DNA of 64,000 nt from positions 9,892,085 to 9,956,084 of the forward strand of contig CM063509.1 in the NCBI GenBank assembly GCA_032207245.1, read 5' to 3'. The translations under genes were made by a program, and so were the position numbers. Of this stretch, positions 11,440-24,609 are shown piece after piece. Below the pieces are notes generated by a model. The model was given only the letters and a program-made list of their open reading frames with translations, made no database searches and was not told the DNA's origin. The stretch is from Pardosa pseudoannulata. Its lineage: Eukaryota > Arthropoda > Arachnida > Araneae > Lycosidae. How positions within the stretch are numbered: the stretch's first letter is position 1; each line of letters opens with the position of its first letter.

Positions 11440-11683
11440 ATGACCTCAGAGTCTCGATCATCTGTTGCAGCATGGAAACGTTGCAGTCTCTGTGTGGATC
11501 ATGCTTTTAAAACTCCCCAAGAGTTCAGACTCCATCTACGAAAAAATCATTGCAAAAAGGAAGGGGGTTCTTATGTTTGTTGTTACGGAAACAATAATAT
11601 TTGTGGATCTTTGCCTTTGGAAGGTGTCAGTGATCAAGATTATGAGTTTCATGTTGTGAAACATCATGTTTTGACTTTTACTA
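11440..11683 (+). CDS. VPS54: VPS54 exon 1: N-terminal zinc-finger-like module
   Basis: The exon starts at ATG 11,440, with an in-frame TAA nine bases upstream, and ends at donor GTAAGT in phase 1. It encodes residues 1-81. C15-x2-C18-x13-H32-x4-H37 fits a C2H2 zinc finger. C48-x6-C55-x15-H71-x3-H75 forms a second, atypical set. Vertebrate VPS54 as I recall it does not begin this way, while arthropod homologues may. The phase joins exactly to exon 2, so this is part of VPS54 and not a separate gene. Confidence 0.88.
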
Positions 11684-14600
11684 GTAAGTAATTGCCACGG
11701 TGTTTGTTTACTTAGTGGCGCTGAAATCATAAAGTAATTTATGGTTTCAGCTTGAACAGCTTTAAAATATCAGTGTTATGGTTTCATAAAAATTTATATG
11801 GTATAGGAAATATTTTTTACAAATTTAAATAGGGAAAAATTTAGCCTTAAATGCGCTACATATGACACCAAATTAGCAAACAGAGTATGTCAGTATGAGG
11901 AAAAATAATTAAGCAAACTAACTCAACTGTTAAGAGAAAAAGTGTAGTAGCATTAATTTATATAAAGTTTTCTTAAGTTTGAATGATACTTCTTGAGATG
12001 GTAACACAGTTCTGAAAGTGTTTTGTTTAGTCCATGCCTCCAAATTCTGAGGATCCAATTTGAGCCTAAGTCGTTCTTTCATCCTAGCTATGTTGTGTCT
12101 TAAATCAAGTAGCATCCAAATCACATTCTTGTTTATTCCAAGTGGTATTAGAATCAAGAATAACAACACTTATATACTTAAAATTGGTACATTATTTTAA
12201 ATGGTGATTCATGGTTTCTACTTAAACTGTACTGTAGATTACCAAGGCTATCTCATTTAGTTTAAACTATGTACATCTATCCAATATCGTTTTCCTTCAG
12301 TGACTCACACTAATGTTCTTAAAGCCATTTCTCCTTACATCTCGTTCAGGGTCTACCACTCTTTCTTTTTCCATCAGGTGTATGAAACATTGGTAAAGTC
12401 CAAGTTCCGGGGGCCCAGCCGCTATATTTTTAGCTCTATTTTTGTACAAGTGATTGCCAAATTGTCACCAAGTGATGCTTACAATTTGTGTATTAAGTTT
12501 ATACAAAAATTCAAAGCATATTTTGAACAAAAAAGAAAGGTTTGAAATTTTGTTAAGATGAATACAAATTTAAATTTGAGTTTTTAATGTATTTAAAGGC
12601 GCTTTTGTACTGTTTATTGAACTAAACAGTATGGGATTTTTGCAATAAGCACAAATTAAGCAAAATATAAGCATTAGTTGGTTATATTTAGGCAATTATG
12701 CTTATAAAATATTTAGTTATATAAAATACGGTAGCTATTTAATGAAATTATTTTCAAACTATCAAAAGATTAAAAAGTAATAAAGTACAGCACAAATTAC
12801 TTCTAGAAATTATTAGCTTAAAATGGAAATATAAGAACGGAGTAAATGTTTTAAATAAATAATAAATTTTTAGCTTAAAATTCTGAAGATAGTAAGAGAG
12901 TGAAATGATTTTTCTTATCTAAGTGAGGTAAAGCTCTCCTTTATCTTCCGTAACAATAATGGTAGATGGTCGTAATAAAATTACTTTTATTACTTAGCGT
13001 ATCACTTTTAACAATGTAATACACTATAAAATAATATAGTTTAAAAATATTTTTTTTCATTTTGTATTAAATTAAGACACAATTTTGAATGAAGTTCAAA
13101 AAGCAATAAATAAAAATATATAAATGTGAAATATAACATCACTTGTTACCCTTCAAAAATTAAGCATAAAATATAAAATAAATAAAACTCTAACCTAATT
13201 TAAGTATCCTGAGTTGTTGGTGGATATACGCATTTGATCTGATTTAAAAAATCCTGAAAAGCATCTTGTGGATTTTCTTTCATTTTCCTCCACATAGATT
13301 CACGAAGATACGAATCAAATAGATTTTCACACTTGCGAACTGTGCAGAGGGATCCCTTAATTGAGCAACACAAGCCCTCAATTGTATTGGTGTGAGCTCC
13401 AGTATTAAATTTAAAAAACGAAAAAAAATACCACAAGAGCTCAGGCAAAATGGACAAACCTCCATAGCACAGCCAAAATGGACAAAGACTTGAAATGGAT
13501 GCTAGAAAATCCAAATTCCGTGGTGTGGGAGTATTGTTAGTTACAGGAACCAATGAGGGTCAGATATTCAAATCATATGTCGTTTCCCCCAATACCCTAA
13601 AATAAAGGTGCCGATGAACACCCCCACCTTTGGTAGAAGAGTCCAAAAAGAAGAGCAACGTTTGCCAGAAAATAGGGTTCTAGAATTTGGCAATATCTCC
13701 CATGCTTGGCGTCCCCACCAAACTAGGTTCTGGGGGCCCCCCAAACTGGGAATCAGCCGAAACATTAATTTATACAAGATTTTAATCTTTGTATCTCTGT
13801 ATGTGTAGTAGCTATCTTATTTGTGAAACTACTAATCTTTACTGATTAGGCTCTCTGTATTTTCATTGTATTTCTATATTATTTTGTATCTTCCATATTC
13901 CATTTTTTGTTACTGCTCTGAAAATTCTCAGTATTTTTCCTTTGAAAATTAACAGTTTATTTCCGTCAGCTTTATTTACTGTTCAGCACTTGCTACCATA
14001 TAAAATTATTACTCTAATTAGTGTTTTGTAAAGTGGTTTGGTTTGGAGCGATATGATCTACTGTTTTGCACACAAGGACTAATGAGACCGGGACCTACAG
14101 TTTAAAGCCAATTCCGAACAGCTACAAACATCCATGCCAGCAACGGGATTCGAACCCACGAACTCTAGTTCCGAAGAGCAGTGCTCTACCATTCGGCCAT
14201 CATTTGGTATTTTGTAAAGTAGAAACATAATTTATTAGCTGTGTTTATTTAATCAATAACAGTTGAGATATATTGTTTAATAAAAAAAGCAGAAGTGGAT
14301 TTAATTTCTAAATATTTATTTGTTAATTTTTTAATAAATTTTTTTTTTTTTTTTTTTAGTTGATGATGATCACTCTCAGGAAGAAAAGTTTGTAGAAAAT
14401 CTTCGCCAAAAGTATGCTCATATATTTTCAGCTAGTCAATCAAATTCTCAACCAAATGTTGTTGAGGACCAATACAAATGGACGATTTATAATTGCTCCC
14501 AGAATTTACCAGCAGTGCTAAATGACCCTCGAAGGACTAAAAGAGAATATGACTTATTTACTAAAACGTGGGGAGATAGTTTTATTGATGCAGCATCTCT

Positions 14601-17600
14601 ACCAATTTCTTATTTACCAGATATTTCTTATGCTCACTTTGAAACGTATTTGAGGCATATTAGGAAGGTAAGTGAGATTTAAAGTTAAGAATTTATCGAA
14701 TAAGTTTTTTATGTAATTAAATAAATATATATTTGTAAAATTTGACCTGTATTTTCTTTTTGCATTTCTTTATTTTCTGAAAAGGTTATGTATAAAGTTT
14801 TTTAGAGATATATGAAATTATAACGATTTATTTATGCTCCTTTTTAGAGAATGTATGTTTGGCATTAGACCTTAAATTAAAAACATTTATAAACCCTTTA
14901 ATTGAACTTAAAAATAGTTATGGGTTTTAAATTAAGTATTACTTGTTACTATGAAATGTAATTGTATTCCATTTTTTTTTTTTGATTGTGTATAATTTTG
15001 TTGATATATCAGAGAATCTTATCGATTACCATTTAACAATGATCAAAGTCTTTCGCCATATATTTTCTACATTGTTAAGCAAACTTGTGGTTTTTATCAA
15101 AGAGAAATACTATTTTTATATTTTGATTTTTTGTGATGTTTATGAAGAATATAGTTAAGAATATTATCTAGTAAAAATATAAAAATAAAGTGGGGCTTAA
15201 TGGCTTGAGCATGACTAGGCCTTAATTTTGCTTTAATTTATGAATTATCTTGTTTTATGTATCTTGATCTTATGTAATGTAGTACAGTAGAACAATGTAG
15301 TAAAATTTCAAGCAATTAAATGTTATTTGTAGGAATTAAGGCTTGTTATTTTACTCTATGATTATAGATTTGATAACCGAATGATTTCACTAATTGTTAC
15401 TCATTTCTCCAGTATAAAGATAATGCGTATGAAAATCTATTTAAATTTTTATTATGAGGCATATGTTTTTGCTATATATAGGGCTAATCTATGGGATAAT
15501 TGCAGGAGACTACTAGCTAGTTTGACGATCACAAAGACTGGGAGACAGGACTAACATGGCTTTGAAGCTGTCTTGTTATTTTTATGTATTTCAAGAGGAA
15601 TATTCTCAGATTTCTGGGTACTATTAAAGAACTGGGTGCCCCTTCTTATTTTTGGCAATTTTTAAATGGTGCCAACTGCGCCAACCCTTTCGCATGAAGT
15701 AACCTGAAGGCTGTGTTATGAGCGGGAGCAGATTTTCGACAAAAATAGCGTAGCTATACTTCTAGTAAGCTATGGAAAATGAAAAATATAATAATAGTGC
15801 AATTAATGCTAACAAAAGGGGGAAGTTAAGAGTTAAGTTATACTTGAATTCTTATATTGTTTATTCATATACTGTTTGTGAATATTTAATGTAATTTAGG
15901 AAGTTAATTTTGAAACATAAAAATACCTCTTTCGTTTTTTTTAAATTCGTAAAATAATTTCTAATTTTTAGAAACAAAACAATTAAAAATTTCCTTTTAT
16001 ATGATGTAAAACCAATAATAAATAAATAATAAAAAACTATCTCACAGATATAGCTCACACTTTTAAAGAACATTAAAAGATTAGTACTTTTTACAATTAA
16101 AGATTCATTTGGAATTTATAGTACTAAACATTTTTTTAACCAAGGACCCCCATGAATGTTGTAATAATTAATATATTAACTTTATTTTCAATTTCATAAT
16201 ATTTTGTATTGTATCAATAAGCAAAATAAACAAACTCATTAGCTCTAGAAAACAATACTGAATTCTGCCCCCAGTTCTAAAAATGAAACACCAAACTTTC
16301 CGATTCACACAAGAGAGTTATACAAAGAACATAACATATCACTTTAAAATAAAAATTAAAAAAATGCATACCTTTTCATCATTATAAAATTATTTTAATT
16401 TCAAAATAAATCAATTACTTAATAGATAAAATAAACTCAGATAAATAATTAAGTATATTAAATGCTAGTGCTTTTTACAATTTTAAATTTAAGATTTATA
16501 GTATCTAAATTTTATCAACCATTGACACTCCCCTGAAAAGGTAGGTACAATTATAATATATAATTATATAAAATTATAATTAATGACTTCAATGTCTCAG
16601 ACTGAAATTTCAATTTATGAGACATGAGAAAGCACTTTAAAAAAATTATAAGTACACACTTACTGACTGGAAACCCATTACAAAATAGTAATTCAATTTT
16701 ATGTATAATTAATCCACCCAAATCATAAAAATAATTAGACATAATGAACTACTGAAGAATGGTACTGTAAACCAGCAAAAAACAATATCCGAACAGAAAT
16801 GATAGAATACGAGTTTTACCGGTTTGAATTTTAGGTGAAATCACTGCTGACCACTCAACCAATGAATTTAATTTCACAATTTTATAACCCAATAAGAATT
16901 AGGGGCATTTCATGCGTTATTAAATGGTTCCATAAAGAGAGCCTGCTCTGGAGTAAACAAAAATTAAAAAATGACACAGTGAAGAGGAGTAAATAGGACA
17001 GGTTGTTGTACTTGGTGCTTTATCACCCATTTGGCAAGGGGCACCCACATGTTCAGTTAGCTGGATTCTGTATCAATCTTTTGTTAGGCAAACTTTTAGA
17101 TGCTCAGATAATATTAACATATATTGATTGCATTTGTGGAGTTGTTTTGGATTACTTGCCTGGAACTAATCTAACATGTCACCCCAAGTCTCGATTTAAG
17201 AGTTACATAATTTCTTTTTAAAATTTCTTATCAAAATTGCATAATTTTCTGTTTTTTAAATTTCAAGAATAAAAAACAAAAGATTACGTAATTTTGATAA
17301 GAAATTTTATGGCTGTTTTATTTTGTATTATTTAATAAACTTTTATAAATATTTTATACATTGATAATCTACATAATAACAAGTAATTGCAAATATTTTA
17401 ATTTTTCACTTTTAAGTTATTAAGTGCATGCATTTTTATATCCTTCTGTAAGATGTGGTCTTATCTCTTGCTTTATATGTCCCTAAGCTATAAGTATAAG
17501 ATGATGTAAGTGATGAGTATTTATGATATGATTATTAGTATGAGTATTATGAGTAATTATAATAAGTAAAATATTGTATAAAACTAGTTCATAAATATCT

Positions 17601-20600
17601 CTATTAGCCAAATGTATATCTATATGTGTATGTGTGTTTGTGTTTATAAAAAAAACCTAATTAGATATTGTATTATTTCTTTTAAGGGTATAAAACGAAA
17701 TGCAAAAAAGTCTACTAAAGATGATTCAGAAATACTACCATCCTCAATTGCTGACAAATTTGGTTTGTAGTAAAATTTTATTAGTAAGTTAGCATATAAC
17801 ATATTTCATTAATGCTTGTTTTCCAAATGTAATGTCAGTAAGATTATTCTCAAAATTTTTTAAAAATTGACTATCAAAAAAATTATTTTATTACCACAAT
17901 TCATTATACTTTATTTAGCTTTGTGTCTAATAGTTATAGTATATTTAATTAAATCATTCAATTTTTCTGTGAATCAATAAAATGAAATGTCTCTTAAACA
18001 ATCAATCAAAAGTTCAGTTTAGCTTAGTGTAGTAAAGTACAAATTCAATTATTGTAATTGCATATATTTTAATTTGGTTTGAATACTGTAGGAAATATTA
18101 TAATTTTCTTTTGCTGCAATTTACAGGACTTTCATGTACTTGTCTCAGATTCTTTTAACTTCCACCTGAGTACTCGTTCTAAGATCTTTTTAAAAAGCAT
18201 TTGACCATTGGCTGCAAAAAATGTAATTCATCTGATTACTATATTCTCCTTTGAAAAACTGTCTTTGGAGTTTACACATTATATTTTCCACATTGCTGGC
18301 AGAGTTGCAAAAAACCCGGAATTTTTTAAGAAAAAACCAACCTGGGTGGGTTTTATTTGGGTTTTCTGAGTTTTTTGGGGGTTTGTTTTTAAGAGGAGAG
18401 GGCAGGAGAAGTACCATATTTTAAAAATGATTAAATTGCTAAAACTGATTATATGTTTATTAATTAACTAATATTCAAGAAATGATAATTTAATACAAAT
18501 AAATCAGTGTAAAGACTATAAAAAAGTTTACTCTGACATCACAACACAAAATGTTATATATTGACATATACCACATATTTGAATGTTATTTTAACAAAGG
18601 ATTTTTTTTATCTCTATTCTTTCTACCCCTAAAAAAATAAATATATGGTTAATTCCCCTCATGAATTATAAGTTAAGACCCCAAAATATTTTTTCAAAGC
18701 ATGTTTAATGCTGATGTAATTAAAAAATTGAGTGCAGCACAGTGGTGGAAACTATTTGAAATACATGTTAGGGATAGAAATGTGATAGATTTTTGGCACT
18801 TTGTGGTAGCCCTAAACAAGTGCCCAGCTAGCTGTCCATCACTGGAGCGAGTGTTCTCTACATGTGGGTTGGTTTGGTCGAAACTTAGAGATTAGGAATA
18901 CAAAAAGCACTGAAGTTAGAAATGCACACACTTTTGAGATTGAAAAATGGTAATGTTAATAACCTGATTGATGATGATGATATATGATGTATTGGAGGAT
19001 CTGTATTTGTTTTGAATTAATTAAAATCCTTGTGAAATCCTTGTTATTATACTATGATTTGTGATCAAATTATTCTGTATTTTACACATGAAACCTTTGC
19101 TCTTTTCTTTATGGATTTCACAGATGATTTTTTTTTTCTAAATTGTTATGTTGGATTTAACATAGATTTGCAAATATTTTTCTGGATTTTGATAGACTGT
19201 GTATATATTTCCACAGAATAATTCTTTAAAACTGAAAGAGGGTTCAAAACTAAAATAACAGATTCTGAAAATAAATGAAGATATCACCAATTTTTAAAAA
19301 ACCCAATAAAACTGACTTCAGAGTGGGTTTTATTGGGTTTTTTAGACGGGTTTTACCCAGAAAAACCTACCTGGGGTTTTTTGCAACCCTGATTGCTGGT
19401 GTCATTTTTGCTATATGGTGGTGCCTAAATGTGGTGCTTCTTAAATGCCATCATGTTGTCAGGAATTTTTCAAGAGAAACCCTGGAGTTCAGAGAAAATA
19501 AATTACTAATTGATAATGACCTAAATGAAATACTAATAATTCACAATAACCATATCTGCGTTACCTGAGAAATGAAATTACACTTTATTATTTGTGCTGA
19601 CTCTTTTTCGTTTACTTTGAAAGCAAGTCAAATAATCAAAATGTTTTCTGTGGATTTCAAATAATCATCCAACTGCTGTGACATTTTAAGAAAAGATAAA
19701 AATTCTGCAAAGAATTTTAACTGTCTTCAAATAAAGGTGCTAGGCATTAATAGGTTCAATTGTAAGAAAACTATAAAATGCTAGTTTTTTTCTTGGAATA
19801 TGCCTTATAGGTTGCCATGCATAGCCTAATGGGAGCTATTTTTAAAAGCTTATGGGGCATCCAAATTTTAGTTTGCTATTTCCATATCTTGAAATGCTAT
19901 TTAAAAGGAGCTAGTCTAAGTCCAAAGAAAATATGATGAATTTTTCTGTGGACTGTGTCTTGTTTCTAACAGATCTAAAAGTACTTGTCACAATGGTAAA
20001 CAAATGTGTAACATTCCAAGCACACTCTTTCTCAAAGGAAATCATCAAGAAAATACTTATGCTTTTTATTTGCCAACTGTCAGATACTTTTTCAGTGATG
20101 CATGATTTGCTAATATCTAATTTTGTAGAATCAAAGCATATAATGTATTTATTACTTTTAAAATTATAGTTCAAATTATATTGTTTGATTATTTTATAGG
20201 GTCTAAGTTTGCTGATATTGAAGATATCCCTAAAGTAAGGTTTTTAAAAAAAATTATTATCATATATTTCTGTGTACAAGCCGAGAATTTTTTGGGGCTT
20301 TTCCTAAACCTAGAGTGGGGGGATCGACTTATATACAGATCTATGGAGCAGACAAAGTATATGCTCTTCATGGCAACATTTATTGTCGTTGGTGGCAAAA
20401 ATTACCAAATCAGCGAAACTAAATAAAACTTTTTTTTAATATAAAATAATGAAAAGAAAATATAATGCAGGAAAATAAATAAAAAAATTTCAAAAATTTT
20501 AAAATGAGAAAAAAAACTCGAAATTAAAAAATAAATTTACAAAGACTTTTACATGTATTATAATCACACCAAAATAGCAATATTACATCTGTAGCACATC

Positions 20601-22905
20601 AGCTAAAAAACGTACTTCTTTGTAAGCCAAAAGCAATCAATAAATTACCAAAAGTAGCATTTTTTAATTTTTTTTCTGTTTATATTGTTTTAAATTTTTT
20701 AAAAGTACTACCTTCAGATAATAGGAACACCTGTGAAAAGTGAAAATCTTTAATTACACTAGATTTACGGACCGAGCCAATTTGACTCATTAAAAATTTG
20801 ATCACTATATATATAAAAAACTTTAGTATCACTTTTCAAAAACATACATTGGTTTTTAGTTAAGTAATAAAATATATGTAAACTTTCATTCCTCTTCCCC
20901 GCAGACCCCTTCATTTCGCATTATCAAATGGGGTATACCTATTTTCATGGATGTGAGCCAATTTGACTCACAGAATGATTTAACAGTTAATCGCATAACA
21001 TGAAATTTATTGGTCCTATCAGGCCTGAAATATTTTCCAATTAGCTGAAGGGCTAAGAAGTAAATATAGAGAAGAAGTCGAGAACACTTGCAATCTAATG
21101 ACAGAAATTCGTGCTACTCACGCATGGAAGAATTGTCAAGTTCAACAATCGTGCAAAAGAGACAGATATAGAAACCATTGTGCGAAATGCAATAGAAATA
21201 TTCGCAGAAAATGAGTTTCAAAAACAGATTTTATATGTAAAAAATATTTTCCATGAATTTTTTCATAATAAACATTTTATTTAAATTAATTTGGAATTAT
21301 ATTCTTTGCAAAAAAGACTTCCATTTTCTTGTATGAGTCCAATTGGCTCACTTCAGTAAAAATAGGTATAGGATCAACTTCCGTAAATCTAGTGTTAAGG
21401 GGTTGAGTCACCTTTTGTCTGAATGATAGCTTGCACTTAATGTGGGATTGACAAATAAAGGTCTTGAACAAAGTTCATCTGAATCTACACCAGTTCTTTG
21501 TGCAGGGCCATCTCGAGTTCAGATGGTATACATGGAGGAGGAAATCAAGAACAGACTTTGTTCTCTAAATAACTCCATAAAAGCTCATTGATATTGAGAT
21601 CAGGGGACTGAGGACACCAAATTTTATTTACTAATTATACTATTTATTTTTATTTACTTCTTATATGGAAATACTACTTATAAATATATGATAAAAATAT
21701 TTGATTTAAAAGATACTGTCATTTATTAGAGATTATTTTATGCTTAAGTCATCTAATTCTTCATGGCCATCTTGAATATCCACTTGCAGTCCTTTTAATA
21801 TTTATAGTTATAATAATCATTTAGATTGAAAAATATAATCTGTATTTAAAAGGAATTATTTTAATTTATTTAAAAAATTCCTGTTATACATGTGTTGCTA
21901 AATCATTTTTTTCAGTTATTACTGAAATAGTTTATTTTACTAATTTTCTTATATATATTTCAGATCTTTTTACAACCAGATTTTAATTTGGAAAATCCTG
22001 AGACTTTTGATGCTGTTATCCCTTGGTCACAGTTATATGGCCAAGCATCTGATGGTCCCCCCAAAAACTCTGTTAAATTACTGCAAGAAAAGGTAAAACT
22101 TTGCTATAGATTATTTTAGATGAAGCAGTAGCTAAATTTTTATATCTAATTAATCTCTAAATATGCAGTGATGTCTGGGAGACATCTTTCACTTCATGTG
22201 CCATTTTAGATTTTGACATCTTCAATTTGTCAAGATCTATCTCCAGCAGACACTCTGTAGTATTAGATTATTCAGTTATTTCTCATATGCACTGATTCTG
22301 TTTTGGTTAGAATATTTGACTCGGAAGTGTAAAAAATGTATGTCATCTACATATTCCAAAATATTTTGAAATGTTTCATATGTTACATAACTAGTGATTT
22401 ATTGTTTTACAAATTTATTTAATTATTTCCATTATATACCAACCTGATTAAACATTATATAGTAATGATAAATTCAAGTTAAAATGTACTGTTTTTAAAC
22501 TTGTGCATAACGGTTCAGTTGAACTGAGAAGCATTAGAAATGATTTATTTTGCCTTTTATAAGTCAGTTCATTTATTATTAATACAAAAATATGCTAAAT
22601 GAATTTTTTAATCCTGTATTTAAGGAATTACCATGAGCTTATTAGACTGCTATTGGGAAAAAAAATCATTTGCAAGAAATTCTAAATCTTGATTTTCTGT
22701 TCTCTAGATGAGTCATTATTTGGATATAGCAGAAGTTCATATAGCAAGACAAATTTCTATGAGATCTGAAGCCTTTTTTCATGCAATGACATCTCATGAT
22801 GCCTTAATGGAACAGTTAACAGATGTTATAAAATGTGTTTGTGATTTGAGGTAAGATTCAATAATTCATTTTAGGCATTGTACATTTTAATTTTTTAAAA
22901 TGCTG

Positions 22906-22938
<33 letters not shown>

Positions 22939-24578
22939 ATTGTAGAAATTATTACAGGGTTCCCACAGTCTTTAAAAATCCTTAAGAACTTCATAATTTT
23001 AGCTTTCATTTTTAAGGGTCTTTAAAACTACTTAATTTTTATCAAAGGTCCTTAAAAACTCCTTATTTTTTAAATTGGAACGCAATCAATTTCTCCATCG
23101 ACATGATCTGCCATTGTCACATGATTTCCTATCAATTTTTGCCATACTCTGTGAACTGTCTGGTTTTATAAATTCGGAGTTAAACTTGCCTAAAACTGGT
23201 TCTAAGAACGCCAGTACAGGTGATAAGTACTGGTCAAAGAATATATATACTAAGAATATATAAAATATTTGTTAATGTCCATAACATTCTTTTACATTTT
23301 CTAACCAAAAGTGCAGTATTAATTATAAAGAAAATCCTCAAATACATATATGTTTTCAGTGTAGTAAGTCAAAATTCCTTGATTTCCTTGATATCCTTAA
23401 AAAAATATGAAAATACTTTTAGTTTATTAGTACTTTTTATGGTCACAAGCTAGAAACTTATTTGACAAATAATCTTTCGCATTGTGAAAAGGTTTAAAGT
23501 CAGCTGCCCTTTCCTAATAGCTAACAGTCATGCAGATTTTAATTTAAAAAAGCATGGAGGTTGGGGGGTTTGTAGGTATTTCATTTACTTATGGAAATTT
23601 AATTTTCCTTGTGTTGAATGTAATAGAAAAGACTAAAACTTTCTTCTTTCCCAGGGAACATTGGGTATAATCAGCTAGTATATATATATATATATATATA
23701 TGAGTCATTTTTAAATTCCAGAAAGTACTGTTTATAATGTATTTTATTCACAATTTATTTCTAGTTTGATCACTCAAAAAGCTTTAGATGTACAGTTTTC
23801 AAAATTAGTTTTTGTTAAATAGATTTATCGTATATTAATTTTTAGGCATTTTAAAAAACTTAATTCTGAAATATTGTAGGGCATTTATTGAACTTTCTTG
23901 TCTGGATCATAATCATTAAAATAGGTTCCTCAGAAAATAGGGTTTATGTCGTTATGCCGTGTATTTCAAGTAGGTCCTTATAAAATGTTACTTTGGTCCT
24001 TAGAAAGTCTTTAAAAAGTCCTTAATTTTTGTTCTAGAAAAACAGTGGGAACCCTCATGTAAATGTGAGTGAAAATACACATATTTAAAGAGAGAAGGTA
24101 TTGTAAAATTTACAACATTTTATTTAAAATGGTTATAAATTTTTAAATTTCAGATATGTATTAACACTTTTTAATGATGGCATGAGAAGTGTTAGAGGCT
24201 TTAATTTTGAGTAATTATATGAGTCCCCACATTTAAATCCCCAGAAAGTACTGTTTATAATATTGTATTTTATTCACAGTTTACAATTCACTCAAAAAAC
24301 TTTAAATGTACATTTTTCAAAATTAGTTTTTGTCAGATTTATTTTATATTAATTTTTAGGCATTTTTAAAAACTTAATTCTGATATATTGTTGGGCATTT
24401 ATTGAACATGCTTTGTCTGGTTCATAATCATTAAAATAGGTTCCTCAGGAAATAAGTTTTATGTCATGTATTTCAAATAGGTTCTTGTATTTGGTCCTTA
24501 GAAAGTCCTTCATTTTTGTTCTGGAGAAAGAGTGTTAACCCTGTATTAATATGTAGTATTTTTCTAGCCTTTTACTAC

Positions 24579-24609
<31 letters not shown>

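Larger units (their letters stand above)
11684..14359 (+). other. VPS54 intron 1
   Basis: It contains GTGGCGCTGA at 11,715-11,724, a Merlin-like transposase remnant (minus, about 13,200-13,480) and a minus-strand SINE (14,035-14,206). It ends in a long poly-T tract before the acceptor. Two unrecognised open stretches (11,930-12,169 minus and 12,300-12,545 plus) are judged incidental. Confidence 0.7.
20235..21963 (+). other. VPS54 intron 4
   Basis: It contains a Tc1-like remnant split by a piggyBac-like element. The rest is A+T-rich. Confidence 0.65.

Noticed and set aside
11930..12169. 79-codon minus-strand frame in VPS54 intron 1
   Set aside because: It has a partly polar, gene-like composition but no recognisable family and no context. 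It could be a decayed transposon piece, and I cannot support a gene call.
12300..12545. 81-codon plus-strand frame in VPS54 intron 1
   Set aside because: It does not fit the VPS54 phase or sequence, shows no recognisable domain, and has no sign of splice use.
13568..13808. Overlapping open frames on both strands at 13,568-13,777 and 13,608-13,808
   Set aside because: No motif was recognised. The G+C-richer repeat-like sequence suggests part of an unidentified mobile element, and the boundaries are unclear.
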